In this document: one piece after another, positions 34,951 through 43,392 of the stretch
Numbering within the stretch: position 1 is the stretch's first letter
Layout of the letters: each line of letters starts with the position of its first letter
Assembly: GCF_011753055.1 (NCBI RefSeq)
Contig: NZ_VWWJ01000001.1
Span: 62,001 to 126,000, forward strand
Origin: Burkholderia sp. Ax-1719
GTDB lineage: Bacteria; Pseudomonadota; Gammaproteobacteria; Burkholderiales; Burkholderiaceae
Length of the DNA: 64,000 bases
Direction of reading: 5' to 3'
Notes under the pieces: generated by a model
The model's database searches: none
What the model was told of the DNA's origin: nothing
The model's input: only the letters and a program-made list of their open reading frames with translations
Program-made: the position numbers and the translations under genes

Positions 34951-35850
34951 ATGAATAAAATTCAGCATATCGCCGACGATCCACCGCTGCGCGCGGTGCG
35001 CGCCTTCGAGGCCTTCGCACGGCACGGCTCGGTTGTTTCGGCCGCGCGCGAGCTGGATATCACGCCATCGGCCGTGAGCCACCAGTTGCAATTGCTCGAA
35101 TCGTTCGTGCAGACGCCGCTGACCGTGCGCAGCGGCCGCTCGCTGGTCCTCACCGACGAAGGGCGCGATTACTATCGCTCGATCAGCGCGGCGTTTTCGG
35201 TGCTGCGCAGCGCGACGGGCTTCGTGCGCGAACGCTCGGCGCGCCGCCAGATCACGGTCAGCCTGATTCCGCTGTTCGGCATCGGCTGGTTCATTCCGCG
35301 GCTGCACGATTTTCTCGCGACCAATGACGACGTGGACGTGACGGTGCTCTACGCGAATCACCGCAATTACCGCAGCGACGCCGCGGATCTGTCGATCCGC
35401 TTCGGCACGGGCGACTGGATTGGCTACACGAGCACGCCGCTGCTTTCGGGCGCGGTGGTGCCCGTGTGCACGCCGCGCTTCGAGCGCCGTTACGGGCCAC
35501 TGCGCAAGCCCGCCGATCTCGCGGGCGTGCCTCTGGTGCACGACGAAGACCGCAGCACCTGGGCGAACTGGCTGCAAAGCGCGGGCGCGCGCCACGTCAC
35601 GCGCACCGAAGGTCCGCTGTTCGAGGACGGTCAACTGACCTTGAGCGCCGCCATGGCCGATCTGGGTGCGGCCCTGCTGCGCGCGCCGCTGATCTCGCGC
35701 GAACTGGCCTCGGGGGCGCTGCGCAAGCTGTTCGATCACGAGCTCGACGACGGGCGGCACTACTACCTCTGCTGGCGCGCCGACGCGGAAATGCCGGACG
35801 GCGCGCAGCGGCTCGCGCAATGGCTGCTGGATTCAGCCAAGGCGGCCTAG
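34951..35850 (+). CDS. LysR-family regulator (GcvA type)
   Basis: 299 residues. HTH: PLRAVRAFEAFARHGSVVSAARELDITPSAVSHQLQLLE, then the effector domain with ITVSLIPLFGIGWFIPRLHDF and AADLSIRFGTGDWIGYTSTPL, typical of the GcvA/AmpR-like group. Divergent from the binding protein/ATC hydrolase/carbamoylase operon, so it is probably its activator and senses an intermediate such as ATC or N-carbamoylcysteine (inference). Tail-to-tail with the porin gene, 12 bp apart. Confidence 0.93.
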   Translation: MNKIQHIADDPPLRAVRAFEAFARHGSVVSAARELDITPSAVSHQLQLLESFVQTPLTVRSGRSLVLTDEGRDYYRSISAAFSVLRSATGFVRERSARRQITVSLIPLFGIGWFIPRLHDFLATNDDVDVTVLYANHRNYRSDAADLSIRFGTGDWIGYTSTPLLSGAVVPVCTPRFERRYGPLRKPADLAGVPLVHDEDRSTWANWLQSAGARHVTRTEGPLFEDGQLTLSAAMADLGAALLRAPLISRELASGALRKLFDHELDDGRHYYLCWRADAEMPDGAQRLAQWLLDSAKAA

Positions 35851-35862
35851 CGAGCGTGTGAA

Positions 35863-37053
35863 TCAGAAGCGATGCCGCATGCCCGCCGCAACCACCACCT
35901 GATTGTTGTTCGACGACGGCGTGAGCGTGTAGACGGACGCATCGAATGCGGCGATGTTGCGGCCGCCGCTCACGCTCTGATACACGCCTTCCAGATAGAG
36001 GTCGGTACGCGGCGTGACCTGCTTGTCGATCTGCGCGACCACCTGATTCCACTTCGGCCTGGCCGATCCCGCGCCGGCATCGAAACGCGCCTGCGTATAG
36101 GTGTAAGCCGCTGCCACATACAGCGAAGGCGACACGGCGTAGCGTCCATCGATCGAGTAATTATCGAAGATCAGCGTATTGCCTTTGAGCGAGGCGATCT
36201 TGCCGCCTTGATAAAGACCCGTGACGTCGTCCGTGGCCGAGTGGGTCCAGCTCACGCCGACCGAATGCGGCCCGAACGCGTAGCGTGCGCCCACGGCGAC
36301 GATCAACTGATCGCCGCCCGTGACCGTCGCGGAGCCGTCGGTCGTGCTTACCGCACCATCCGGATTGGCGACGCGGCCATCGCGATTGATCTTGAGAAAC
36401 GCCGCGCCGGCCTTGAACGGGCCATTCGCGTAAGAGACGCCCGCGCTATACGCGGCGTTGTTGCCGAAGCTGCCCGGCGTGTTCGAGAAACCGTACATCG
36501 CGCCCGTCGTGAAGCCGCGATACGTTTCACTCGTATAGCGCACGGCGTTGTTGATGCGGATATTCTGGATCGAATCGTCGTTGTCGTAAGGGTGCATCGC
36601 CAGATTGCCGCCCCAGCCCGAACCCGCCGCGCCCAGCGGCGTGACGAACGTGAGAATGAAGTCGTACTGGCGACCCATCGTCAACGTGCCGTAGCCATTC
36701 GCACGCAAGCCCACGTACGCCTGGCGGCCAAACAGATTGCCGCCGTTGCTGGTCTTGCCGTTGACCGACGAAAACCCGCTTTCCAGCATGAAAATGGCCG
36801 AAGCGCCGCCGCCCAGATCCTCGCTGCCGCGCAGTCCCCAGCGCGACGCACTGAGATTGCCGCTATTCACCGACACATTGCCGCTGCCAGGCGACCCTGC
36901 GCCATTGGTACGCTGATTATTTACGTAGGATATCGAAGTATTGATCAAACCATACAGCGTGACGCTGCTCTGTGCATGAGCGACACTCGCGCTCAGGCCG
37001 CTCAGGCCACACAGGCTCATGGCGCAGGTGGAGAGGACTTTTCTGTTCATCAT
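35863..37053 (-). CDS. Outer-membrane trimeric porin (OmpC/Omp32 type)
   Basis: 396 residues from the first of two adjacent ATGs at 37053 and 37050. Signal peptide ends after ASVAHA; mature start QSSVTLYGLINTSISYVNNQ. Strand pairs and loop-3 region (RQAYVGLRANGYGTLTMGRQYDFILTFVTPLG) and terminal strand NQVVVAAGMRHRF ending in Phe all fit the 16-strand general porin family. It is about 30-40% like the porin at 24922-26124 by eye in the N-terminal third. No operon partner; the frame continues upstream to 37197 without protein-like composition. Confidence 0.94.
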   Translation of the reverse strand: MMNRKVLSTCAMSLCGLSGLSASVAHAQSSVTLYGLINTSISYVNNQRTNGAGSPGSGNVSVNSGNLSASRWGLRGSEDLGGGASAIFMLESGFSSVNGKTSNGGNLFGRQAYVGLRANGYGTLTMGRQYDFILTFVTPLGAAGSGWGGNLAMHPYDNDDSIQNIRINNAVRYTSETYRGFTTGAMYGFSNTPGSFGNNAAYSAGVSYANGPFKAGAAFLKINRDGRVANPDGAVSTTDGSATVTGGDQLIVAVGARYAFGPHSVGVSWTHSATDDVTGLYQGGKIASLKGNTLIFDNYSIDGRYAVSPSLYVAAAYTYTQARFDAGAGSARPKWNQVVAQIDKQVTPRTDLYLEGVYQSVSGGRNIAAFDASVYTLTPSSNNNQVVVAAGMRHRF

Positions 37054-37244
37054 GTGCGGGTCTTGCAGGCGTTCGGGCCGCGCGCAGACTGCACGCGACG
37101 CACCGTTCAGCCGTCTTGTTGTTGGGAAAGGCGGGCCGCGCACGGGACTGTGCGCATGCAAGGTCGCGATTGTCGATGCGGGGGAATGAGGGATCAATAC
37201 GACGCGCGTGAAAGTACCTTTCCTGAAACAGGGGTTAATCGCGC

Positions 37245-37280
37245 GGAAATAGAAAGGCCAGGCGCTGCTGCGCCTGGCCT
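37245..37280 (-). terminator. Intrinsic terminator of the secreted-protein gene
   Basis: Perfect 11-bp stem AGGCCAGGCGC/GCGCCTGGCCT (37255-37265 and 37270-37280), loop of 4. Reading the minus strand it is followed by TTTCTATTTC. It lies 30 bp beyond the stop at 37310. Confidence 0.65.
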
Positions 37281-37309
37281 CGCGACACTCGAAGCGTCTT
37301 TAAGTCAGC

Positions 37310-39010
37310 CTAGAACCACTTGCCGTTCACGCTGCCCGGCGCAAGCGACACGCCGCGCAGCACTTCGCCAAAGCCTGCTTCGCGCAGCGTGACGAAATGC
37401 TCCTGTGTGGCGCTGGCCGCCGTGGTATTACGCAGGACGTCGCGAATCGCGACGAGGCGGTTCGGGTCCGCGCCCTGATCGCCGTTGCCGCTCACCGTGG
37501 AGGTGATCGCCCAGATCGTCGCCGTGCCGTCGGCGTCCACATGGCCCGTGAGGTTGCGCAGGCCGTCGGTGGCCGGTGCCCACGGCAGACCGGTGGCGCT
37601 ATTGGAGCCAGCCGGATAACCCGCGACCGTGTAGGCGGTGCCCAGATTCAGGCCGTTTTGCAGCGTATAGGCCAGCTTCCACGTTTTCGTGCCTGCGTTG
37701 TACACCCACTTTTGCAGGCCCGCACTGGTCTGTGCGGCAGCGTGCGTGTAGAGATCGGTGCCGCCCGCGTAGCCGTCGCCTTCATCGGCCACGTATAGCG
37801 TGTTGGCGTTGGCGAACCAGATGCCGAACGGGTACGCCAGCGTCGTCGCCGTCTTGTTAGGCGTGACAGGGAAGCCCGCGAGCACGCACACGTTATTCGG
37901 CAAGCCGTTCGACTGCACCGTGGCCGCGGTGTAGGCAAGCGGATTGGTCGGCAGCTTCGCGTTCGCCGCCGGCACACCGACGCCTGACGGACAGGCCGCG
38001 CCCGTCGTATCGACGAAATACACCGTGTTCACGCCATTGCTGCCGCTGCCCTTCGTGAAATACACGACGTTGTTGTACACGGTGAGGCCGCGGAAGTTGT
38101 CATCCTTGCCCACCTTGTCGGCCTTTGCGCCCAGTTCCGTGACCGAGAAGCTGGCCAGCGGCGTGGGCACGCCCGGCGACTGCTGCGCTTCGTGCGCCTT
38201 CGTCGCCGCGATGTATTGCGAACCCGCGCCCAGAATCACGTTCGTGGGCTGCGGGTTCGAGCCATTGCCCGCATTGCCGACCGTGTAGTAGAAGCCCTCG
38301 CCGCTGGCGTCGTTGAGGATGGCGCTGCGACCGTTATTGCCGCTGTACGCGTTGGTTTCGGTGAAGCTGAAATGACCTTCGCGGTCGAGCCGCGCGACGG
38401 CGCGATAGAACGCCTGGCCGTCGGGGTTGGTCGGATCGCTCGCGCCGGGCGTGTTCGAGTTGGACACGTCGATGGCATTAACAGGCGCAACGTAACCCAT
38501 GAAGGTCAGATAGCGGCCATCCGTCGACAGATTGAGCGCGAGTTCCGATTTCGAACTGAAGCTCGTCACCAGTTGATCCTGATCTTTGCCCGGATGCAGG
38601 CTGTTGGGCACTTCGAGCGTATGCACCACTTCTCCGCCTGGCGTGATGGCGTCGAGAAAAATACGCGCCGTGATGCCGAAGCTGGGATCGTAGAGCACGT
38701 TGTTCCAGACGTACGGATAGGTGCCGTCGCTGGTCGCGCCATTGCCCGTCGGGCAGGCGGCCTGGGTGCTGGCGCAGCCGGGCGGCAGCGCGGTGCCGGC
38801 CTGCACGTTGCTCGAAAGATTGTCGTAGACGCTGCGGCTCACGATCAGCAGGCCCGGACCGCTAAAAAACGGCTCGGGTAGCTGGGCGTGTGCGCTCGTG
38901 CTGGCGATCGCGCCTGCAATCGCGAGCGTCAAGACTGCGAGCGCCGGACGGCGTGTCATACCGGGGAGGCGGGAAAACTGGAAAGCAGAACGAAGGGTCT
39001 CGATGGCCAT
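37310..39010 (-). CDS. Secreted propeller-like protein of unknown function
   Basis: 566 residues from ATG at 39010 with GGAG nine bases upstream. An extended signal region ends after TSAHA (about residue 42). The mature protein is rich in Gly, Asn, Thr and Ser with repeated beta-type segments containing sight-recognisable propeller strands such as DGRYLTFMGYV, RLDREGHFSFTE, GLTVYNNVVYFTKGSG, IWFANANTLYVADEGDG and DADGTATIWAITS. Four Cys in the N- and middle parts (PPGCAS, QAACPTG, AACPSG, NNVCVL) could be disulfides. It has no known catalytic motif I can name; an extracellular or periplasmic binding/enzyme role in Burkholderiaceae is likely. Stands alone as a transcript. Confidence 0.75.
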   Translation of the reverse strand: MAIETLRSAFQFSRLPGMTRRPALAVLTLAIAGAIASTSAHAQLPEPFFSGPGLLIVSRSVYDNLSSNVQAGTALPPGCASTQAACPTGNGATSDGTYPYVWNNVLYDPSFGITARIFLDAITPGGEVVHTLEVPNSLHPGKDQDQLVTSFSSKSELALNLSTDGRYLTFMGYVAPVNAIDVSNSNTPGASDPTNPDGQAFYRAVARLDREGHFSFTETNAYSGNNGRSAILNDASGEGFYYTVGNAGNGSNPQPTNVILGAGSQYIAATKAHEAQQSPGVPTPLASFSVTELGAKADKVGKDDNFRGLTVYNNVVYFTKGSGSNGVNTVYFVDTTGAACPSGVGVPAANAKLPTNPLAYTAATVQSNGLPNNVCVLAGFPVTPNKTATTLAYPFGIWFANANTLYVADEGDGYAGGTDLYTHAAAQTSAGLQKWVYNAGTKTWKLAYTLQNGLNLGTAYTVAGYPAGSNSATGLPWAPATDGLRNLTGHVDADGTATIWAITSTVSGNGDQGADPNRLVAIRDVLRNTTAASATQEHFVTLREAGFGEVLRGVSLAPGSVNGKWF

Positions 39011-39218
39011 CTGTAGCGTCTCCGTAAGGAATTTAAAGCTTGTTTTTCGGACGAACGGGAGGTCAATCGACGCTAACGTAACGAGACTTCGTGAAGGATT
39101 TGTTGCAGGGGAAATCAGGGACGTGATCGCGTTGCCACGCGATCACAAAGATTGTTCAGGACATCTACCTTGATGGACGATCTGCGCGCCCGACTCGATG
39201 GCGGACGCCCAGATCAGG

Positions 39219-40571
39219 TCAGTCCGCGTGCCGCTCGCGCAGGTCCGCCAGCAGCGCGATCAGCCGCTCCACATGTTCTTCCTGCGTCCGCCAGGACGAA
39301 ACGCTGATGCGAAACGCCGGGCGCCCCTGCCACACGGTTGCGCCGAACCACACCTCGCCCGAAGCCTGCGCCGCCTCGCGTATTGCAACGGTTTGCGCAT
39401 CGCTTTGGGCGCGCACCAGCACCTGGTTGAGCACGACGCGATTCAGCACCTCGTAGCCCGCGGCGCGCAATCCCTCGCCGATCCGGGCGGCCAGCGCGCA
39501 ATGCCGCTCCACCATTTCCGCCACCCCTGCACGTCCCAGGCTGCGTAACGCGGCCCACACCGGCAAGCCACGCGGACGGCGCGAAAACTCCAGATTCAGA
39601 TTCTTCTGCGCATCGTGCGAGGCGCTCGAATACACCGCATCGGCATTCATTGCGGCCGCGAGCGCGGCGGCGTCGCGGCAGATCGTCATCGCGCCGTCGT
39701 AGGGGGTGTTAAGCCACTTATGTGCGTCGGCGGTCCAGCTGTCGGCCTGGTCGACGCCATCGGTCAAGGCGGCTTTCGCCGATGCGCGGACCCACAGGCC
39801 AAATGCGCCATCGACATGCACCCACGCGCCCGCCGCCTTCGCGCGCGCAATCAAGGCAGCGAACGGATCGAATTCGCCGGTGTTCACTTCGCCTGCCTGC
39901 ACGCAAAGAATCGTCATATCGTCGAGTGCGGGCAGACGTTCGACATCGATGCGCCCACAACCATCTACTGGCGCGACAATCAGACGCCTGATGCCGAAGC
40001 CCAGCACGCGCAGTGCCTTTTTTACGGTGATATGAGCGAGTTCGGAGATCACCACCTTGACTTCGGGTGCGCCGATCAAGCCGTCGTTATCGAAGTCCCA
40101 GCCCTTGCGCGCGAGCAGCGCACGCCGTGCGGCGGCGATCGCCACGAGCGTGCAAGCCGTTGCGCTGGTGCCGAAGCCCACGGCGCTCCCCGTCGGCAGC
40201 TTCAGCGCCTCCACCACCCAGCGCCCCGCGATGCGCTCGATCGTCGCCGCAGCAGGTGAATTGTCGAAGGTCGAGGCGCACTGGTCCCACGCCAGCATCA
40301 GGCGTTCGGCGGCAGCAGCGGCCGGCAGCGCCGCGCCAATCACGAAGCCGTAATAGTTCGGTCCATTGGATACCGCCGTGGCGGGCGAACCGGCCTCGTC
40401 CAGCAGGCGCAGCGTATCGGCCGGCGGCGCGCCCTCGGCGGGCAGCGGCTCGTCGAAGGCGGCGAGGCCGGCCAACGCCGTGGCGTCGGGAAACACGCGA
40501 CGTTGTGCAACGGTTGCAAGATAACGATGGGCGCGCTGGTCGGCGTCCCCGAGTAAGGCGAGTTCATCCAT
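39219..40571 (-). CDS. PLP-dependent group II amino acid decarboxylase
   Basis: 450 residues from ATG at 40571 with AAGG upstream. Fold-type I decarboxylase motifs: VGFGTSATACTLVAIAAARR (phosphate-binding loop region), VHVDGAFG with the cofactor Asp254, and the Schiff-base Lys285 in TADAHKWLNTPYDGAM. The C-terminal domain has GLPVWAALRSLGRAGVAEMVERH. Substrates in the family include aspartate, glutamate, tyrosine, tryptophan and diaminobutyrate; none can be picked by eye. The ArsR gene ends 20 bp upstream in the same direction, so the two form an operon. Confidence 0.88.
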   Translation of the reverse strand: MDELALLGDADQRAHRYLATVAQRRVFPDATALAGLAAFDEPLPAEGAPPADTLRLLDEAGSPATAVSNGPNYYGFVIGAALPAAAAAERLMLAWDQCASTFDNSPAAATIERIAGRWVVEALKLPTGSAVGFGTSATACTLVAIAAARRALLARKGWDFDNDGLIGAPEVKVVISELAHITVKKALRVLGFGIRRLIVAPVDGCGRIDVERLPALDDMTILCVQAGEVNTGEFDPFAALIARAKAAGAWVHVDGAFGLWVRASAKAALTDGVDQADSWTADAHKWLNTPYDGAMTICRDAAALAAAMNADAVYSSASHDAQKNLNLEFSRRPRGLPVWAALRSLGRAGVAEMVERHCALAARIGEGLRAAGYEVLNRVVLNQVLVRAQSDAQTVAIREAAQASGEVWFGATVWQGRPAFRISVSSWRTQEEHVERLIALLADLRERHAD

Positions 40572-40591
40572 GCTGGACCTTTGGGCGTGGT

Positions 40592-40891
40592 TCAGAGTTG
40601 CGAAAGTTCGCGGCTGAGCTTCTTCAGCTCGGCGTCGATACGTTTGTAGTAAGTGAACTTGCCGACGCGCGTGGCGCGCACTAGGCCCGCATCGGCAAGG
40701 ATGCGCATATGGCGCGTGGTAGTTGCGGGTGCGATGCCGAGCTTGTCCGTAATGAAGGTGCAGCACACGCCCAGTTCGTCGATATCGCCGTGCGGCTGCA
40801 CCGGGAAATGGCGGCGCGGCGCCTTCAGCCAGCGCATGATGGCAAGGCGGCTTTCATTGGCAAGCGCGCTGATGCGGATGACGTCATCCAT
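40592..40891 (-). CDS. ArsR-family regulator
   Basis: 99 residues from ATG at 40891, where AAAGGAG lies nine bases upstream; the earlier ATG at 40912 overlaps the palindrome described below and has no Shine-Dalgarno. HTH: ISALANESRLAIMRWLKAPRRHF, an insert with GDIDELGVCC, then FITDKLGIAPATTTRHMRILADAGLVRATRVGKFTYYKRID. The adjacent CC is not the classic ArsR metal box (CxCxxC) but could bind a thiophile; inference. It is the first gene of an operon with the PLP decarboxylase and probably controls it. Confidence 0.85.
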   Translation of the reverse strand: MDDVIRISALANESRLAIMRWLKAPRRHFPVQPHGDIDELGVCCTFITDKLGIAPATTTRHMRILADAGLVRATRVGKFTYYKRIDAELKKLSRELSQL

Positions 40892-40908
40892 CGAAGCAAT
40901 CTCCTTTG

Positions 40909-40932
40909 TCATTTTGAAGTTTAGCTAAATGA
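40909..40932. promoter_or_regulatory. Candidate ArsR operator
   Basis: A perfect 10-bp palindrome TTTAGCTAAA (40920-40929) embedded in TCATTT ... AAATGA (40909-40914 and 40927-40932). AT-rich dyads like this are bound by ArsR/SmtB proteins, and it sits 18-40 bp upstream of the ArsR start codon. Confidence 0.5.
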
Positions 40933-41055
40933 CGAAATGTGTGCTTGAGGCGTGTATGACACCGCGCAAAATATCGGCATACCGGCTGGCCGACCGAAGC
41001 GCGCGCGCTGCGTGGCATAATCCGGTCTTCTCTACCGCCGTTTTTTCTCTCCACC

Positions 41056-41445
41056 GTGCGCCGGATTCATCTCAGGCTGGTCAGTCTATTGGGGACGCTT
41101 GCGATCCTCATGACGACGCTCGCCCCGGTGATTTCGCACCTGCTCGCGGTGCAGGCAGGGTCTCCGGCGCAGCCGCTCATGATGTCGGCGCATTGCGACA
41201 TGCCGTCGATGCGCCACCTCCACAGCGTGGACGGCTCACCCAGCCACGCACAGACACCCAACGCCGACCTGCAGGACTGCGGTTACTGCAACCTGCTCGC
41301 TCATCTGCCCGTGATGCCCGGCGTACCCTTGCCGCTTGCGCTCGCCACACGTCTCGTACACGCGCGCATCACGGCGCGCTTCGAACGGCTCGCGCGCGTC
41401 GAGCCGCTCACCTTCGCGCTCGCGCGCGCCCCGCCCCTGGTTTGA
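41056..41445 (+). CDS. DUF2946 protein
   Basis: 129 residues from GTG at 41056. An N-terminal signal/TM segment (LVSLLGTLAILMTTLAPVISHLLA), a His/Met-rich part (MMSAHCDMPSMRHLHSVDG) and the conserved DCGYCNLLAHLP define DUF2946, a family that travels with copper and iron uptake genes. The Met/His/Cys content is what periplasmic copper ligands look like. A beta-barrel-like secreted protein and CopC follow, making a copper-linked cluster likely. Confidence 0.82.
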   Translation: MRRIHLRLVSLLGTLAILMTTLAPVISHLLAVQAGSPAQPLMMSAHCDMPSMRHLHSVDGSPSHAQTPNADLQDCGYCNLLAHLPVMPGVPLPLALATRLVHARITARFERLARVEPLTFALARAPPLV

Positions 41446-41572
41446 TCCGATTGTGACCGCCCTCGCGGCGATGCGTCCAACGCCCGAAGGCGTGACGTGT
41501 CGCCGCGCGTCAGCACGCGCCTTCATGCACAAGGCGCACACCGTGATTGCAGCAGCAACAACCAGGACCATC

Positions 41573-42454
41573 ATGTCTGATCTTTTCCCGCGCGCGGCCA
41601 TCCGGCTTGCCTGCGCGATGCTCGGCGCGCTCGCGATTGCGCCGCAGGCGGCCCACGCCCACGCCATCGCGGGCGACCGCGTGTTTCCGGCGACCATGGC
41701 GGTAGACGATCCCGGCGTCGGCGACGAAGCCGACCTTCAGTTCGGCCACGTGCGCGTGCCTGGCGACTCAGGCGACCAGAGCATCAATTCGTTCGACTTC
41801 GAATACGACAAGTTGCTCACGCCGCGCCTGGCGCTGTCCGTCGACGGCGGCTACGTGATGCAGAACAACCCCACGGCGCGCGGCTTCGACAACTTCGGCG
41901 TCGGCCTCAAGTACATGCTGTACGTGAACGACGCGCACGAGTTCATGACCTCGGTGGGCGTGGACGCCGAACTGGGCGGCACCGGCAGCCGCGCCATCGC
42001 CGACAACTTCTCGACCCTCTCGCCCACGGTCTACGCGGGCAAGGGCATGGGCGACCTGCCCGATTCGCTCGCGTGGTTGCGCCCGATCGCCATCACCGGC
42101 GAACTGGGGCCGTCGTTCACCACCGGCGCGGGCCAGCCCAACGCCTTCAACTACGGCTTCACGTTCCAGTACAGCCTGCCGTATCTGCAGCAGCACGTGC
42201 ATGACCTCGGCCTGCCGCAGCCGTTCTCGAATCTGATTCCGCTGGTGGAAGTGCCGCTCTCGCGCAGTCAGGGGCAGACGACCGGCACGATCAATCCGGG
42301 CTTTATCTGGATCAACCGTTACGGCCAGCTCGGTATCGAGGCGCAGATTCCGGTAAATCGCGCCAGCGGCTCGCACGTGGGCATCCTCGTGCAGACGCAC
42401 ATTTTCTTCGACGACGTGGCGCCGAACTCGATCGGCAAGCCGTTGTTCCAGTAA
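41573..42454 (+). CDS. Exported protein of unknown function in the CopC cluster
   Basis: 293 residues from ATG at 41573 (AGGA upstream). A signal peptide ends near AHAHA (about 30), giving a mature protein that begins HAIAGDRVFPATMAVDDP. Beta-rich strands follow with alternating hydrophobic residues (FDFEYDKLLTPRLALSVDGGYVMQ, FMTSVGVDAELGGTGS, GFTFQYSLPYLQQHVHDLG, GQLGIEAQIPVNR, VGILVQTHIFFDD), which fits a small outer-membrane barrel or beta-sandwich. I do not recognise a named family. Sandwiched between DUF2946 (128 bp upstream) and copC (23 bp downstream), so a copper-related role is plausible. Confidence 0.75.
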   Translation: MSDLFPRAAIRLACAMLGALAIAPQAAHAHAIAGDRVFPATMAVDDPGVGDEADLQFGHVRVPGDSGDQSINSFDFEYDKLLTPRLALSVDGGYVMQNNPTARGFDNFGVGLKYMLYVNDAHEFMTSVGVDAELGGTGSRAIADNFSTLSPTVYAGKGMGDLPDSLAWLRPIAITGELGPSFTTGAGQPNAFNYGFTFQYSLPYLQQHVHDLGLPQPFSNLIPLVEVPLSRSQGQTTGTINPGFIWINRYGQLGIEAQIPVNRASGSHVGILVQTHIFFDDVAPNSIGKPLFQ

Positions 42455-42477
42455 TCGCTTTTCAGGAGAATCCGATC

Positions 42478-42840
42478 ATGAAATTCGCCGCATTCCGCCT
42501 CGCTGCCGCCGCCCTCGCGCTGGGCGCCGCGCAACTCGCCTGGGCGCACGCCTATCCGACCCACCAGGAGCCGGGCGCCGGCACGACCGTTCCGACCACG
42601 CAAAGCGCCGTGACGATCGACTTCGACGACGCGCTCGAACCCGCCTTCAGCTCGATCCAGGTCGCCGATGCGTCGGGCAAGTCGGTCACGCGCGACAAGG
42701 CCGCCGTCGATGCGTCGAACAAGAAGCGCATGTCGGTGCCGCTCAACGCACTGAGCGCGGGCATCTACACGGTCACCTGGATCGCGGTCGCGGCAGACGG
42801 CCATCGCACCACTGGCCATTACAGCTTCACGGCGCACTGA
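42478..42840 (+). CDS. copC: CopC-family copper-binding protein
   Basis: 120 residues with a signal peptide ending at LAWA (23). The mature protein starts HAYPTHQEPGAG, the N-terminal His that binds Cu(II) in CopC, and ends with ADGHRTTGHYSFTAH, carrying the second copper-site His residues. The immunoglobulin-like beta core reads VTIDFDDALEPAFSSIQVADASGK. No CopD permease follows in the window, so this is a stand-alone CopC, perhaps used as a periplasmic copper carrier with the upstream genes. Confidence 0.9.
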   Translation: MKFAAFRLAAAALALGAAQLAWAHAYPTHQEPGAGTTVPTTQSAVTIDFDDALEPAFSSIQVADASGKSVTRDKAAVDASNKKRMSVPLNALSAGIYTVTWIAVAADGHRTTGHYSFTAH

Positions 42841-42957
42841 GCCTCACGCCAGACTCGGCACCAGACAGCGGCGGGCAGGCGAAGCGCAACGCCTGGCTTG
42901 CCCGCACGCTGACGCACGCCGTATCGTGTAGCTTTTACACGCAGGCACGGAGACACC

Positions 42958-43374
42958 ATGACGCCATCCGAACAGATCGACGCCCTGATCGCGGGCATCC
43001 CCGACTGGCGCGCCGAGACGTTTGCCAACCTCCGCAAGACGATTCTCGCGGCGGACAAGGACATCGTCGAGGAATGGAAGTGGATGGGCAGCCCCGTCTG
43101 GGAACGCGACGGGATCATCGCGGTAGCGAACGCGCACAAGGGCAAGGTCAAGCTGACCTTCCAGTACGGCGCGAGTCTGCCGGACCCGGACGGCCTCTTC
43201 AATGCCGGGCTGGAAGGCAACGCACGGCGCGCAATCGACTTCTTCGAAGGCGACAAGATCAACGCGCGGGCGCTCAAGGCGCTGATCCGCGCGGCGATCG
43301 AATTCAATCAAGGCAAGAAAGCGTCGAAGGCGAACAAGGCGCCCGCCAAAACGGCAAAGAAGGCGGACGCCTGA
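42958..43374 (+). CDS. DUF1801 protein with basic tail
   Basis: 138 residues. The core resembles DUF1801 (YdhG-like): IAGIPDWRAETFANLRKTILAADKDIVEEWKWMGSPVWERDGIIAVANAHKGKVKLTFQYGASLPDP. A conserved Trp-rich patch WKWMGSPVW is the most diagnostic. The C-terminal 25 residues are Lys/Ala-rich (KKASKANKAPAKTAKKA), resembling histone H1-like tails and suggestive of nucleic acid binding. Convergent with the Rieske gene, 18 bp apart. Role unknown. Confidence 0.82.
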   Translation: MTPSEQIDALIAGIPDWRAETFANLRKTILAADKDIVEEWKWMGSPVWERDGIIAVANAHKGKVKLTFQYGASLPDPDGLFNAGLEGNARRAIDFFEGDKINARALKALIRAAIEFNQGKKASKANKAPAKTAKKADA

Positions 43375-43392
43375 GGCGGCTCAAGGCACGCC

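Noticed and set aside
35872..37392. Plus-strand frame of 506 codons across the porin gene
   Set aside because: Antisense shadow; the minus strand gives signal peptide and complete porin barrel.
42871..42905. GC-rich imperfect hairpin after copC
   Set aside because: Stem interrupted by a bulge and no T-run; not convincing as a terminator.
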